Shown: positions 25,175 through 34,782, counted from the stretch's first letter. The stretch is 64,000 nucleotides of DNA from Blastocatellia bacterium (GCA_016713405.1 JADJPF010000022.1:310001-374000), one strand, 5' to 3'. The notes: generated from the letters alone by a model not told the origin. Program-made: numbers and translations.

Positions 25175-26073
25175 TTAAATTAAAAATTCGCCTTTTGCCA
25201 TAAGAATTACATCGCCACCAACTTTTATGGCAGAAATAGCACCATCATTAACTTCAAAAGTAGTAGTAAGTTTGCTAGGACGGCCAATTTGATAGCCTTG
25301 CTCGGCAGCAACTCGATATTTAGAGCCACGTTTTAGCATGTTGTTCTTAAAAAGATAAGCTGTCAGTGGGCCTTGAGCCGAACCTGTTGCAGGGTCTTCG
25401 TTTACTCCTAAACCAGGAAAGAAGGCTCGAACTTGAACTTGTGAACCTGCTTCGACGGTTTCGGTAGAAAAGCAAATTAGTCCTTCTACGTGTAATTTTG
25501 CTAGTAAAGATTCTAGCAATGCACCATTAGGACGAGCGCGTTCTAAGGCACGCATTGATTTTAGGGGACGATAAAAAATGAGACTGCATTAGCAAGGATT
25601 TCTGGTGGATAAGGGGCTATATCATCGCTAGTTAAACAAAGACTAGCAGCAATGGTTGAAAGGTCTGAAACTGTGCCTCGTGATTGTGGAACAGGTTGTT
25701 CCATTACTGCACGACCGCGGTTTGAGTCTTTTAAGTCTATTGTAACTCGTACTAGACCAGCTTTTAACTCTAAGACTAGGCTTTGATCTTTGTCTAATTT
25801 AGCTGCACCGGTTGCAGCCAAAAGAAAAGCTGTTCCTAATGTAGGATGACCAGCAAAAGGAAGCTCTGCATTAGGTGTAAAAATTCTTACAGATGCAGCA
25901 ACTTCAGGAGATTTAGCCGGAAGTACAAAGGTAGTTTCGGAATAATTCATCTCTCTAGCTAGTTGGGAAAATCGGTTTCGAGGAATATCAGCGGCATCAG
26001 GAAAAACAGCTAATTGATTGCCAGCAAAGATTTTAGGTGCAAACACGTCTAGTATATAAAAATTCATTGGCAT
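25175..26073 (-). CDS. PhzF-family isomerase, split by a one-base frameshift
   Basis: Two adjacent frames together make one PhzF-family protein of about 299 residues, the usual length. The first (26073-25561) has M-N-Y-S-E-T-T-F with the conserved glutamate, and F-A-G-H-P-T-L-G-T. The second (to 25175) has N-E-D-P-A-T-G-S-A-Q-G. The break is at the GGGG run at 25564-25567; one more base gives V-P-L-K-S-M-R-A in frame, as family members read. PhzF proteins isomerise or epimerise small metabolites; most outside phenazine clusters have unknown substrates. A good aagga site precedes the start. It may be intact in the real genome. Confidence 0.85.
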
Positions 26074-26231
26074 ATTTAATTTTCCTTGTGAGATTTAGAG
26101 ATGAGCTTGTATTCTACCTGCTTTTTATGGAAATATAAACTACTCAAAAAAAGAAACTTTAACATTTATGTTATGCAATCATAACATAAGCATTTTCCTA
26201 GTATTTATAAATTTTTACTTGGCAATCTTTT

Positions 26232-26924
26232 ATGGCAAAAACTATTACAATAAATCTACTGTTTTTTGGTGCTTGTCGGGAAATATTTAACACAAGCGAA
26301 ATGTCAATAAATATATCAATAAATAGCACAATTAATGATGTTTTTATTGATCTAAAAAGTAAATATCCTGAAATAGCAAAATTTGGCGAAAGGCTTCTTT
26401 TTGCAGTAAATGAAGATTATGCTGACAAAAAACAAGTGCTAGTTAATGGTGATAAATTAGCAATTTTTCCTCCGGTTTCAGGTGGTGCAGAAGATGATGA
26501 AAACACAGATATTTGTGAGCTAACACAAGAAGAAATAGACTCTCGACAGCTAGCTTTAAGAATAATTAAACCAGCAGATGGAGCAATTGTTACTTTTGAT
26601 GGAGTTACTAGAGATAATAATAAAGGTCGCCAAGTTTTATTTTTGGAATATGAAGCTTACCAACCGATGGCAATTAAAAAGATGCAAGAAATTGCTAAAG
26701 AAGCCCATAATCGTTGGCCCATTGATAAAATAGTTTTAGTTCATCGTCTAGGACGGGTTTCTATTAGTCAAACTAGCGTTGCTATTGTTGTAACTTCTGC
26801 ACATCGCAAACCTGCTTTTGAAGCTTGTCACTTCTTAATTGATCGACTTAAGCAAATTGTACCTATTTGGAAACGAGAGTTTTTTACTGATGGTGCTGTT
26901 TGGGTTGATCCTGAATTACAATAA
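26232..26924 (+). CDS. Molybdopterin synthase: fused MoaD-MoaE
   Basis: A 230-residue fusion of the two subunits that insert sulfur into precursor Z to make molybdopterin. Residues 1-86 are a MoaD ubiquitin-like fold ending F-P-P-V-S-G-G. The remainder is MoaE with A-I-V-T-F-D-G-V-T-R, Y-E-A-Y-Q-P-M-A, S-A-H-R-K-P-A-F-E-A and P-I-W-K-R-E-F. The MoaD double glycine must be a free C terminus to carry sulfur, yet here A-E-D-D-E-N follows directly. Cleavage after G-G is known for the mycobacterial MoaX fusion and would be needed here too. No other molybdenum-cofactor gene is in the window. Confidence 0.92.
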   Translation: MAKTITINLLFFGACREIFNTSEMSINISINSTINDVFIDLKSKYPEIAKFGERLLFAVNEDYADKKQVLVNGDKLAIFPPVSGGAEDDENTDICELTQEEIDSRQLALRIIKPADGAIVTFDGVTRDNNKGRQVLFLEYEAYQPMAIKKMQEIAKEAHNRWPIDKIVLVHRLGRVSISQTSVAIVVTSAHRKPAFEACHFLIDRLKQIVPIWKREFFTDGAVWVDPELQ

Positions 26925-26958
26925 ATGCTAACTAATTATAAATAATAGGTTTAACAAT

Positions 26959-28242
26959 ATGATCAAAATACTTAAGATTTTGTTTCAAATGTTTTTCCGT
27001 CTTTTTTTCACTGTAGAATATTATGGAATAGAGAATATTCCAAAAACGGGTGCTGCCGTTTTAGCTGGTAATCATCCTAGTTATTTAGACCCAATATTAA
27101 TTTATGTAGTCTCACAAAGACCTGTAAGATTTTTAGCTTGGGATAAAATATTTAAGATACCGCTATTAGGATTTATTGTAAAAACTTTTGGTGCCATTCC
27201 TGTAAACTTAAGCAAAAAAGACTCTAATGCTTTTGAGCAGGCAATGAAAGTTTTAGCAAAAGGTGATTTAATAGCCCTTTTTCCAGAAGGTCAACGCTCA
27301 CAGCGGGGTTATATGGAAAAACTAAAAAGCGGTGCTGCAAGGATGGCTATTTTTAATAAATGCCCACTTGTACCTATTACAATTACTGGTGCTTATGAGG
27401 CTTGGCCCGTAACACGTCTTTTTCCTAGGTTACGAAAAATTACTGTAAAATTTCATGAACCAATACTTTTAGATTCAAAAGAATGTGAAACTAGACAAGA
27501 TGACACAGCCTTTTATGATGAAATAACCGAAACTTGGCGAAAAACTGTAGACCAACGCCTAGTCCCAGGCCTTAAAGCCCAAGAATCCTTAAATAAACAT
27601 TTTGCTCGTCCTGCTTCTTACTTACGTATTTATGAAGTAGTCCCAATAGGCGTTTATTTTATAATGGCGACTGTTATTTTGCTTTTTCAGCCAAACTTGT
27701 TTCTTTGGTTGACTTTGCCTTTTATTGCTTACTATGGCTACATACTTTTAGATGTTATGGTGCTAAAACAAGGTAGAAAAAGCAAAATATTACGTGATTT
27801 AGCTACACCTTTTTTAATGATAGTTTGGTATCCATTAATTGTAAGAGGGTTGGATGTAACTATACTTGCTCCAATAAGTTTGCTAGCTTTTATTTTGGGA
27901 ATTTGTTTTCCTTTTTATTGGACAAATTATTATGATACTCAAAGATTTCTACGCGGTTTATCTATGATCTATTACTTAAGTTTTGTAATAGAGCTTTTTA
28001 AGCAAGCAGATTTTGGGCTTCATTGGGCAATGGCTGTTTTTGCGTTAGGTTATGCAATTTATCATTTACCTTTGTTTTGGTATTTGCAACTTGTTTTGAT
28101 TGTACTTTATGGAGGATTTGTTTATTGGATTATGGGCAGTCAAGTTATGGCAAATCACTATTTTTATATTACTCTAGGAATAGTTACAAATATTTATTTA
28201 GTCTTAGTTAAATTTACTGCTCATGATGGTAAAGTTGTTTAA
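26959..28242 (+). CDS. 1-acyl-glycerol-3-phosphate acyltransferase with a membrane C-terminal domain
   Basis: Residues 1-215 form a PlsC-type acyltransferase with N-H-P-S-Y-L-D (catalytic HX4D, about 34-40) and F-P-E-G-Q-R-S, placing an acyl chain on lysophosphatidate or a related acceptor at the membrane. The remaining 200 residues are strongly hydrophobic with about seven predicted membrane segments and no family I recognise. PlsC proteins are normally about 240 residues, so the C-terminal part is an extra domain, perhaps a transport or anchoring module. The gene lies 34 bases after the MoaD-MoaE gene and 51 before folP, in a run of plus-strand genes. Confidence 0.85.
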   Translation: MIKILKILFQMFFRLFFTVEYYGIENIPKTGAAVLAGNHPSYLDPILIYVVSQRPVRFLAWDKIFKIPLLGFIVKTFGAIPVNLSKKDSNAFEQAMKVLAKGDLIALFPEGQRSQRGYMEKLKSGAARMAIFNKCPLVPITITGAYEAWPVTRLFPRLRKITVKFHEPILLDSKECETRQDDTAFYDEITETWRKTVDQRLVPGLKAQESLNKHFARPASYLRIYEVVPIGVYFIMATVILLFQPNLFLWLTLPFIAYYGYILLDVMVLKQGRKSKILRDLATPFLMIVWYPLIVRGLDVTILAPISLLAFILGICFPFYWTNYYDTQRFLRGLSMIYYLSFVIELFKQADFGLHWAMAVFALGYAIYHLPLFWYLQLVLIVLYGGFVYWIMGSQVMANHYFYITLGIVTNIYLVLVKFTAHDGKVV

Positions 28243-28293
28243 CTTTGCCTAATAGCGCAGAACTTTAGGTCTGGGCATAGGAAATTAATAAAA

Positions 28294-29247
28294 ATGTTTC
28301 CACTACGTAAAAAATACCAATTAGCTTTACCTGATCAAATACTTAATTTAGGTGAACGTACTCTAGTAATGGGTGTGTTAAATGTAACACCAGATTCTTT
28401 TTCTGATGGAGGAAAGTTTTTTTCGCTAGAAACAGCTATAAATCGAGCATTGGAGATTGAAAAAGATGGTGCAGATATTTTAGACATTGGCGGCGAATCT
28501 TCACGTCCTGGGGCTGAAAATGTAGATTTACAAACAGAGCTTAACCGAGTAATTCCAGTTATTGAAGCTCTAAAAGGTAAATTAAAAATCCCTATTTCCA
28601 TTGACACTTATAAAGCTCAAGTAGCTAAAGAAGCACTAACAGCAGGGGCAGAAATTGTTAATGATATTAGCGCGTTAAGATTTGATCCAGAACTTGCAAA
28701 AGTTGTTGCTAAAACAGGTGCTGCTATTTGTTTAATGCACATGCGAGGCAATCCAAAAAATATGCAGCAAATTCCTGCTAGCAACGATATTTGGAAAGAA
28801 ATCTTCCAAGACTTAAATTTAGCTGTTGAACAAGCTATTAAAAATGGAATAAATAAAGAACAAATTATTTTAGACCCTGGGATTGGTTTTGGTAAAACTA
28901 TGTCTGATAATCTAAGAATTTTAGCTGAGCAATTTAAGTTAGCAGAATTTGACTTACCAATACTTATAGGGACTTCTAGAAAATCATTTATAGGTAAAAT
29001 TCTTGGTAATTTAGCTACAGAAAGATTAATGGGTACTGCTGCAACTGTAACAACAGCTATTTTACAGGGGGCGCATATCGTAAGAGTTCATGACATAAAG
29101 GAAATGGTAGAAGTCGCTAAAGTTAGTGATGCAATTTTGATGCAATTTTTAGTTATAAAAAGTTTAATTTATGAATTGGGCAAACTGGTTTTCAAAAAAG
29201 CTATCTATTTTTCGCATTTTGGGCATTCCTGTCACGCTGGATTATAG
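28294..29247 (+). CDS. folP: Dihydropteroate synthase
   Basis: Folate biosynthesis enzyme joining p-aminobenzoate to dihydropterin pyrophosphate. The hallmarks are M-G-V-L-N-V-T-P-D-S-F-S-D-G, D-I-G-G-E-S-S-R-P-G, N-D-I-S-A, M-H-M-R-G, D-P-G-I-G-F-G-K-T and G-T-S-R-K-S-F-I-G. The literal frame has 317 residues and overlaps the next gene by 77 bases, ending in sequence unlike the family. With one more T in the run at 29146-29150, the frame would stop at 29174 in an ATGA overlap with the next start, giving 293 residues. I think that is the true end. ggaaat precedes the ATG. Confidence 0.93.
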   Translation: MFPLRKKYQLALPDQILNLGERTLVMGVLNVTPDSFSDGGKFFSLETAINRALEIEKDGADILDIGGESSRPGAENVDLQTELNRVIPVIEALKGKLKIPISIDTYKAQVAKEALTAGAEIVNDISALRFDPELAKVVAKTGAAICLMHMRGNPKNMQQIPASNDIWKEIFQDLNLAVEQAIKNGINKEQIILDPGIGFGKTMSDNLRILAEQFKLAEFDLPILIGTSRKSFIGKILGNLATERLMGTAATVTTAILQGAHIVRVHDIKEMVEVAKVSDAILMQFLVIKSLIYELGKLVFKKAIYFSHFGHSCHAGL

Positions 29248-30316
29248 TTGGTTTATTATTTTCTTTGTTTATAGCTGGACAATTGCTGTTGTTTATTTAC
29301 CTAACAACGCGCCACAGGTGACAAAATTGTCAAGCTGGATGTTAGGCGTAATTACTTCACTACTTGTATTTATTTCTGTGCTAATCCACGAGTTAGGGCA
29401 TTCTTTAATTGCTCAAAAAGAAGGAATTAAAATAAAAGGAATTACTTTACATATTTTTGGAGGGCTAGCCTATTTAGAGTCTGAGCCAAAAACAGCTTTA
29501 GCAGAGCTAAAAATTGCTATTGCCGGCCCTGTAGCAAGCTTTTTATTGTCGGGACTTTTTTATTTACTTACTTTAATTTTGCTTAAAACACCTTATAAAG
29601 CTTTAGATCAAGCTTTTTTACATCTTAGCCAAGTTAATTTTCTACTAGCCTGTTTTAATTTGCTTCCGGCCTTTCCAATGGATGGGGGAAGGGTGCTACG
29701 GGCAATACTTTGGTATTTTGACAAATCTTATGAAAAGGCTACACGTCTAACAATTGTTTTTGGGTTTGTTTTTTCTGTTGCGTTAGTGGCTTTAGGAATA
29801 GTAAATCTTTTGGGGGGTTATAATACAATTATAGGTTTTTGGGCTTTGTTGGGAGGCTTTTTAATAGTTAGGTTACTAAACCAATTGCCACCAGATCTAA
29901 TAACTACTCCTGGTAAAAAAACTAGACAAAGCAAAATAAAACAAAAGCCTGTTAAAGAAGTAATGACAAAGAAATTTACTGCTATTAGGCCAAATGTGAC
30001 AATTAAAGAAGTTATGGCAATTTATGAAAAAACTCCAGCCAAAACATTTTTAGTTGTTCAAGACGAACGCTTACACGGAGTTTTATTTATGACGGATATA
30101 GAGAAGTTGACAGAACTAGAGCAAACAAATACAGTTGTTTCAAAGCTAATGAGAGTTGTTAGCCAAGAGTATTTTGTTACTCAGGATTTATCTATCCAAG
30201 AAGCTATTAACTTGTTAAATAACAACACATTAGAGCATCTTGCTGTAATTGATAGCGATAGTTTAGTGGTTGGGGCCTTAAGTTTAAGGGAAATTTATTT
30301 GACTAAATTAGGATAG
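29171..30316 (+). CDS. Site-2 protease family (M50) membrane metalloprotease with CBS domains
   Basis: A 381-residue integral membrane zinc protease. The active site is H-E-L-G-H-S (about 75-80) and the third ligand is in N-L-L-P-A-F-P-M-D-G-G-R (about 161-172), both inside membrane segments. Two CBS domains occupy the C-terminal 120 residues (M-T-K-K-F-T-A-I-R-P and M-R-V-V-S-Q-E-Y-F), and may sense adenine nucleotides. This is the SpoIVFB-like, CBS-bearing branch of S2P proteases. Substrates are unknown. Its start overlaps the end of folP. Confidence 0.92.
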   Translation: MNWANWFSKKLSIFRILGIPVTLDYSWFIIFFVYSWTIAVVYLPNNAPQVTKLSSWMLGVITSLLVFISVLIHELGHSLIAQKEGIKIKGITLHIFGGLAYLESEPKTALAELKIAIAGPVASFLLSGLFYLLTLILLKTPYKALDQAFLHLSQVNFLLACFNLLPAFPMDGGRVLRAILWYFDKSYEKATRLTIVFGFVFSVALVALGIVNLLGGYNTIIGFWALLGGFLIVRLLNQLPPDLITTPGKKTRQSKIKQKPVKEVMTKKFTAIRPNVTIKEVMAIYEKTPAKTFLVVQDERLHGVLFMTDIEKLTELEQTNTVVSKLMRVVSQEYFVTQDLSIQEAINLLNNNTLEHLAVIDSDSLVVGALSLREIYLTKLG

Positions 30317-30395
30317 GTAAATTGACTTTTTTCTTTTCTCAATGCTTAATTTATGTTTTGCTTCTTGCAAATTAATTGAAAGGGTTTAATAACAG

Positions 30396-30824
30396 ATGTC
30401 AGATTCAGCAGAAATTGTTTATCAAATTTTTTGTGATGATGTTCGTTTAGAAGTAGGTAATAAATTTAGTTTAATGGGCATTTTCCAAGATATTTATGTC
30501 CAACAACTTCCAGTTGGACTACCAAAAATGGCAATAATTACTCAATGGCGTGGTAAAGGTGACTATTCTAGCGAAGTTCGCGTACTTACCCCAAAGAAAA
30601 AATTATTAGCCGCTTCACCTGTGACTCAATTCCAAATCCCAGAAGAAGGCTTTGCTAATAATGTTAACTTCTTTATTACATTACAGTTTGATGAAGTTGG
30701 TGATTATACAGTACAAACATTGCTTGATTCTACCCCAGTAATGGAGCGTAAGATTAGAGTTGGCGTAGTTCCACAGCAAGCCGATGCTGCTGCTGCCGCT
30801 GCTGGTGACGATACCATTAACTAA
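30396..30824 (+). CDS. DUF6941-like conserved hypothetical protein
   Basis: A 142-residue soluble protein, predicted all-beta, with I-F-C-D-D-V-R near the start and N-K-F-S-L-M-G-I-F-Q-D-I, then F-I-T-L-Q-F-D-E-V-G-D-Y. This pattern resembles DUF6941 proteins, whose function is unknown. The tail is an Ala-rich run (A-D-A-A-A-A-A-A-G). It is a single-gene unit, with aaaggg before the ATG and a hairpin after it. Confidence 0.6.
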   Translation: MSDSAEIVYQIFCDDVRLEVGNKFSLMGIFQDIYVQQLPVGLPKMAIITQWRGKGDYSSEVRVLTPKKKLLAASPVTQFQIPEEGFANNVNFFITLQFDEVGDYTVQTLLDSTPVMERKIRVGVVPQQADAAAAAAGDDTIN

Positions 30825-30849
30825 AATACTTAATCTAAATTAAAATAAA

Positions 30850-30900
30850 AAATAAAGGGCAAGGAAAAGACTAAAACTTTTCTGTTGCTCTTTATTTTTT
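30850..30900 (+). terminator. Hairpin terminator
   Basis: An imperfect long stem pairs aaataaagggcaaggaaaag (30850-30869) with cttttctgttgctctttatt, followed by six Ts. Confidence 0.7.
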
Positions 30901-30901
30901 G

Positions 30902-31344
30902 CTAGCTTTTTTCTGTAACTACATTATTTGTCATAGTCTTAGATAAATCCCACAAAGCTAAAATCAACCCCACAGTTAAAGCCACTGGCCCAGCATCTTT
31001 TAATCGAAAATAATCAAATATATAGTAATTCCAAGTAGCTAAAAAACGCCAGTCACTAAAGAAGCAGTAATTAAAAGTCTTAGAGTAAGTAAAACAATTA
31101 CTTTTATATCTTTAGCTTGTTTAGAACGTTTTAAGATTCGTAAACTCTTAACAATGCCAATTATTAAACCAATAACTAAACCTGCTACAAGCCATTGTTG
31201 AAGGCTAGGTAGCCCAGAAGTATTTCTTAGACGAATAAAAAAGTAGTGTATATCTAAAAGTCCAGATGCAGTTAAACTAACTACAGTTCCAGAAAATAAT
31301 ACTGCTATAAATCTACCTATAAGTTTAAGAGTTTGTTTTATCAT
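30902..31344 (-). CDS. Small membrane protein, frame broken at an A/T run
   Basis: The literal frame (31344-31039) gives 101 residues with three membrane segments. The six-base run at 31041-31046 breaks it at the end: one more base joins it to a continuing frame (A-T-W-N-Y-Y-I-F-D-Y-F-R-L-K) with a fourth membrane segment and a stop at 30902, giving 147 residues. I take the longer form as the real one. No family is recognised. It is on the same strand as the next two upstream genes. Confidence 0.6.
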
Positions 31345-31368
31345 AATTAAATTTACTTAAGTTAAAAA

Positions 31369-31737
31369 TTAATTAAATTGAAATTCCTGAATATTTGCTT
31401 TTACTTTAGGAGTTTCTACTTTTACTGCTTCATCATCTGGCTCAATTCTTAATTTTTCTATTTCTGACCAATCTATTAAACGGCCTTCAGTTAGTTTAGC
31501 AGTCGCGCTTTGAGGTTCAACTAACCAAACAGAGCAAATTCCTTGAGTGCTAAAGGTCTGCTTAATGGTTTCTACTAGTTTATCTGTCACCATAACAGCT
31601 TGGTAAAGGTCTAGTTCTCGATTAAAGCTACGTGAAATAGCTAAGGTTTCTTTGCCAGACCAAACAGCTAAACGTTTAGTGTCTAAGACAGTAAAAAACT
31701 TACCTGAAGCACGTCTCATAACATAAATTTTAGGCAT
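31369..31737 (-). CDS. Hypothetical protein
   Basis: A 122-residue soluble protein of unknown family. It starts P-K-I-Y-V-M-R-R-A-S-G-K-F-F and has a mixed alpha/beta core with L-A-V-W-S-G-K-E and I-C-S-V-W-L-V-E-P, then an acidic tail. aagga precedes the ATG. It lies 64 bases downstream of egtB on the same strand. Confidence 0.5.
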   Translation of the reverse strand: MPKIYVMRRASGKFFTVLDTKRLAVWSGKETLAISRSFNRELDLYQAVMVTDKLVETIKQTFSTQGICSVWLVEPQSATAKLTEGRLIDWSEIEKLRIEPDDEAVKVETPKVKANIQEFQFN

Positions 31738-31801
31738 AAAGTTTTGCTATCCTTAAATTAAATTGGTAAATAACAAATGCGGTAATTCAATAAACTAACC
31801 T

Positions 31802-33115
31802 TTACAAAGTTTTAGCACAACGAAATCCAGATAAAAACCAGCGTTCTTGAGGATAAAAATAATTTCGGTAAGTTGTACGTGCATGGATTTGAGGTGTAGC
31901 ATAAGAAGCACCCCGCAAAACTTTTTGGCTAACAAACCATTTGTCAGTATATTCATTAAAATAGGGCTTAAACCCTGGATAAGGCACATAGTCTGAGCTT
32001 GTCCATTCCCATAGATCTCCTATCATTTGATAGCATCCATAAGGACTTACACCATCGCTAAAAGCACCTATAGGTGTAACATCCCAATAATTATTTTCAA
32101 ATAAATTTGCTTTAGAGCTATCTGCTAATGTATGTCCCCAGGGAAATAAAAGTTTTTCTTTTTTTTCTGGCTCAAAACATGCTGCTTTTTCCCATTCTGC
32201 TTCTGTAGGGAGTCGTTTTCCTGTCCATTTAGCAAAAGCGGCAGCCTCATGAAAACTTATATGTGAAACAGGATAATCTAGTTTTTTGCTAACTTTATGT
32301 AGCGCGTGAAAATCTCGAATATACCATTCACCATCAATAAATTCCCAATAAAGCGGGGCTTGCCAGTTTTCTTGCTTAAGTATGTTCCAGCCTTCAGCAT
32401 ACCACCAACTAGGATCTTGATAGCCACCAGCTAGAATAAATTCTAAAAACTGCTCATTATTGACCATTGTTTTATCAATTGCAAAGTCTTGTAAATAGAC
32501 TTGATGAGCAGGTTTTTCATTATCAAAAGTAAATTCGCTATCTTTATTTCCTAGCCAAAATAATCCGCCTTCAATTTCTGCCATACCTGTTATTTTTTTA
32601 CCGTTAGGAGGTATAGGAATTTCACCTGGCACTTTGTAAATATCACAAAGCAAATGTTTTATATCATAAACAAGTAACTCTTGATGCTGCATTTCATGTT
32701 CTAGCCCTAATCGTACAAGCGGCAAAATCTCGTTGAGTTTAGGATCTGTGCTTAAACTGCTTAAAAAACTAATCATTAGTTCATCTATATGAGTGCGATA
32801 GCAAATAGTTTCTTTAACTGTTGGCCGTGATTTAGTCCCACGTTTAGCACGCTCAATGCGTATGCCAAATTTGTCATAGTAGGAATTAAAGAAAAAAAGA
32901 TAATCCTCTGAATAAACTTGATAATTAGCTTTATATTCTTTTAGAAGCATTTCAAAAAACCAACTAGTGTGTCCAATATGCCAACGTGGGGGACTCATAA
33001 ACGGCGCAGTTTGAATAACATAGTCCTCTATTTCTAGTGGTTCAACTATATACATTGTTTTAGCACGGACACTCTTATAAAACTCTATTAACTTTTCTAT
33101 CTTGTTGGTAAACAT
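31802..33115 (-). CDS. egtB: Ergothioneine biosynthesis sulfoxide synthase EgtB
   Basis: A 437-residue non-heme iron enzyme that couples a thiol donor to hercynine. The N-terminal DinB_2 part carries H-I-G-H-T-S-W-F-F-E and H-E-M-Q-H-Q-E, supplying the iron-binding histidines. The C-terminal formylglycine-generating-type domain has G-G-L-F-W-L-G, R-L-P-T-E-A-E-W-E and L-R-G-A-S-Y, ending R-C-A-K-T-L. I start at the ATG at 33115 with ggaga just upstream, rather than an upstream TTG. The histidine methyltransferase egtD is not in the window. Substrate choice (gamma-glutamylcysteine or cysteine) cannot be read from the sequence. Confidence 0.92.
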   Translation of the reverse strand: MFTNKIEKLIEFYKSVRAKTMYIVEPLEIEDYVIQTAPFMSPPRWHIGHTSWFFEMLLKEYKANYQVYSEDYLFFFNSYYDKFGIRIERAKRGTKSRPTVKETICYRTHIDELMISFLSSLSTDPKLNEILPLVRLGLEHEMQHQELLVYDIKHLLCDIYKVPGEIPIPPNGKKITGMAEIEGGLFWLGNKDSEFTFDNEKPAHQVYLQDFAIDKTMVNNEQFLEFILAGGYQDPSWWYAEGWNILKQENWQAPLYWEFIDGEWYIRDFHALHKVSKKLDYPVSHISFHEAAAFAKWTGKRLPTEAEWEKAACFEPEKKEKLLFPWGHTLADSSKANLFENNYWDVTPIGAFSDGVSPYGCYQMIGDLWEWTSSDYVPYPGFKPYFNEYTDKWFVSQKVLRGASYATPQIHARTTYRNYFYPQERWFLSGFRCAKTL

Positions 33116-33359
33116 TAAATTCTCCAAAAAATTATTAATTTTTATGGATTTCTTTGCTGGATATGAGGAAATAATAACAACTAAAAAGCTGTTATGCCAA
33201 GCTTTAGTTAAGCTTTAGCTATATTGAATGGTAAAAATATGCTGTGGATAATACTAGCTTATTTGAAAAGACTAATAAAGTTACAACAATTTATGTTGTT
33301 GAATTTAGGGATATTAAAGTACCAATAAAGCGAAATTAACCAAACTTTGTGAGAATAAC

Positions 33360-33572
33360 TTAAAGGGGACTGATTAATAGTTTTTTTTGTTGTACTACAG
33401 GAATTTGTATGGATTTAATTTCCTGACGTACTTTATCTAGACAACTTTTGCAAATTGTGTGACTTTGACATAAAGTGCCACGTTCAACATCTTTTAGGTT
33501 TTCATTATTTAGCACTTCATCACACCAGGCACAAATAACGATAAATTTTTCTAAAGTAGAAGTAGCATTCAT
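33360..33572 (-). CDS. Small zinc-binding protein
   Basis: A 70-residue protein with two Cys pairs (I-C-A-W-C-D-E at about 13-19 and I-C-K-S-C-L-D at about 40-46) and S-H-T between, the pattern of small zinc ribbons often found next to sensor modules in environmental bacteria. Here it stands alone. The C-terminal 20 residues are basic/hydrophobic. A regulatory or DNA-binding role is possible but not shown. Confidence 0.6.
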   Translation of the reverse strand: MNATSTLEKFIVICAWCDEVLNNENLKDVERGTLCQSHTICKSCLDKVRQEIKSIQIPVVQQKKLLISPL

Positions 33573-33870
33573 GGTATTTTTCTTTTTATTTTTAAGGTTT
33601 TTTGCGTGAAATTTCGAGCTTTGGAGAGATTGATTAAAATTTTATTAAAATTTCGTTAAATTTTATTAGTATAGTTCTCTATTGTCAATAATTTTTTCCC
33701 AAAATATTACCTAATCTTCAGAAAGTACATTAAAACTTGTATTTAGCTAAGTAAAATTTCTTTCTTTTAGGAAAAAAACGATCCTTTTTTTAGGATCAAT
33801 TGACTTTTAACAAAGTTTCTTATATGGTTTGCAGTAATTTTAAAGCTAAATTCTATAAAATAAAAATTTA

Positions 33871-34212
33871 ATGATGGAAAAACAAAATCAAACAAAAACT
33901 ACTACAAAAACTACTAGTAAAACCCAAAAACGACAACTAGATATACCAACTTACCCCAACGCGAATTTGCTGCCAGCAGAAACTGCTCCAAAAGGAATAG
34001 AAATTATAGAAATGACAACACAAGATAACTGGCAACATGTGTTAACTTTCTACAAAGAAAAATTTATAGAAAAAGGTTGGTCTATCTTTGCTTCAGAACA
34101 CTTAAAAGACTTAGGTACTATTAGCTTTCACCCTACAACTAAAGAAACGGTTACTGTTTTGGCAGCTTGCGAAAATTCGCTAACTCATATCCGTATCTAT
34201 ATACAAAACTAG
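33871..34212 (+). CDS. Conserved hypothetical protein upstream of cobalamin adenosyltransferase
   Basis: A 113-residue protein. After a Lys/Thr-rich start (residues 1-22) it reads I-P-T-Y-P-N-A-N and T-F-Y-K-E-K-F-I-E-K-G-W, a pattern seen in small conserved proteins with an F-Y-x-x-x-L...G-W motif. The function is unknown. Its stop is only 12 bases before the next ATG, so the pair is probably co-transcribed. A possible promoter lies at 33800-33826 (TTGACT, 15 bases, TATATG). Confidence 0.55.
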   Translation: MMEKQNQTKTTTKTTSKTQKRQLDIPTYPNANLLPAETAPKGIEIIEMTTQDNWQHVLTFYKEKFIEKGWSIFASEHLKDLGTISFHPTTKETVTVLAACENSLTHIRIYIQN

Positions 34213-34224
34213 GAAAATTTGTCT

Positions 34225-34782
34225 ATGCGTATTACTAGAGTATATACCCGAACTGGGGATCAAGGAAAAACAGGTCTAGTTGATGGAAGTCGTGTTAGTA
34301 AGGCTAACATTAGAGTTGATGCTTATGGTGATGTGGATGAGTTAAATTCACTGCTAGGACTTGTTAGGGTTAAAATAGATGATGAAGAATTAGATGGGGT
34401 TTTAGCTATAATTCAAAATGATTTATTTATAGTTGGTTCAGACCTAGCTAGCCCACTTTCAATAAACGTTCCTCGTATAGAACAAATCGCTATTGAAAAG
34501 CTAGAAACTTGGGCAGACCTTTATTTAGAAAACCTTCCTCCATTAAAAGAGTTTGTTTTACCAGGCGGCTCTGAAGCAGGAGCATTAGCCCATTTAGCCC
34601 GAACTGTAGCCCGTAGAGCAGAGCGAAGAGTTGTAGAATTAAGTGATGCAGAAGAACTTAACCCTTTAACCATAGCCTATCTAAACCGTCTATCAGACCT
34701 ACTTTTTGTCTTAGCGCGAGAGATAAACCGGCGTAAAGCAGTAACAGAGAATTTTGCTAATTTTTCTGCTCGTAATAAGTAA
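34225..34782 (+). CDS. Cob(I)alamin adenosyltransferase, PduO type
   Basis: A 185-residue enzyme that transfers adenosyl from ATP to cob(I)alamin, making coenzyme B12. The P-loop-like start is R-V-Y-T-R-T-G-D-Q-G-K-T-G-L, followed by D-A-Y-G-D-V-D-E-L-N-S. The C-terminal part has A-R-R-A-E-R-R-V and N-R-L-S-D-L-L-F-V-L-A-R, all diagnostic of PduO/MMAB. I choose the ATG at 34225 because aggaaaa sits about 10 bases upstream; a TTG at 34219 is also open. Confidence 0.95.
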   Translation: MRITRVYTRTGDQGKTGLVDGSRVSKANIRVDAYGDVDELNSLLGLVRVKIDDEELDGVLAIIQNDLFIVGSDLASPLSINVPRIEQIAIEKLETWADLYLENLPPLKEFVLPGGSEAGALAHLARTVARRAERRVVELSDAEELNPLTIAYLNRLSDLLFVLAREINRRKAVTENFANFSARNK

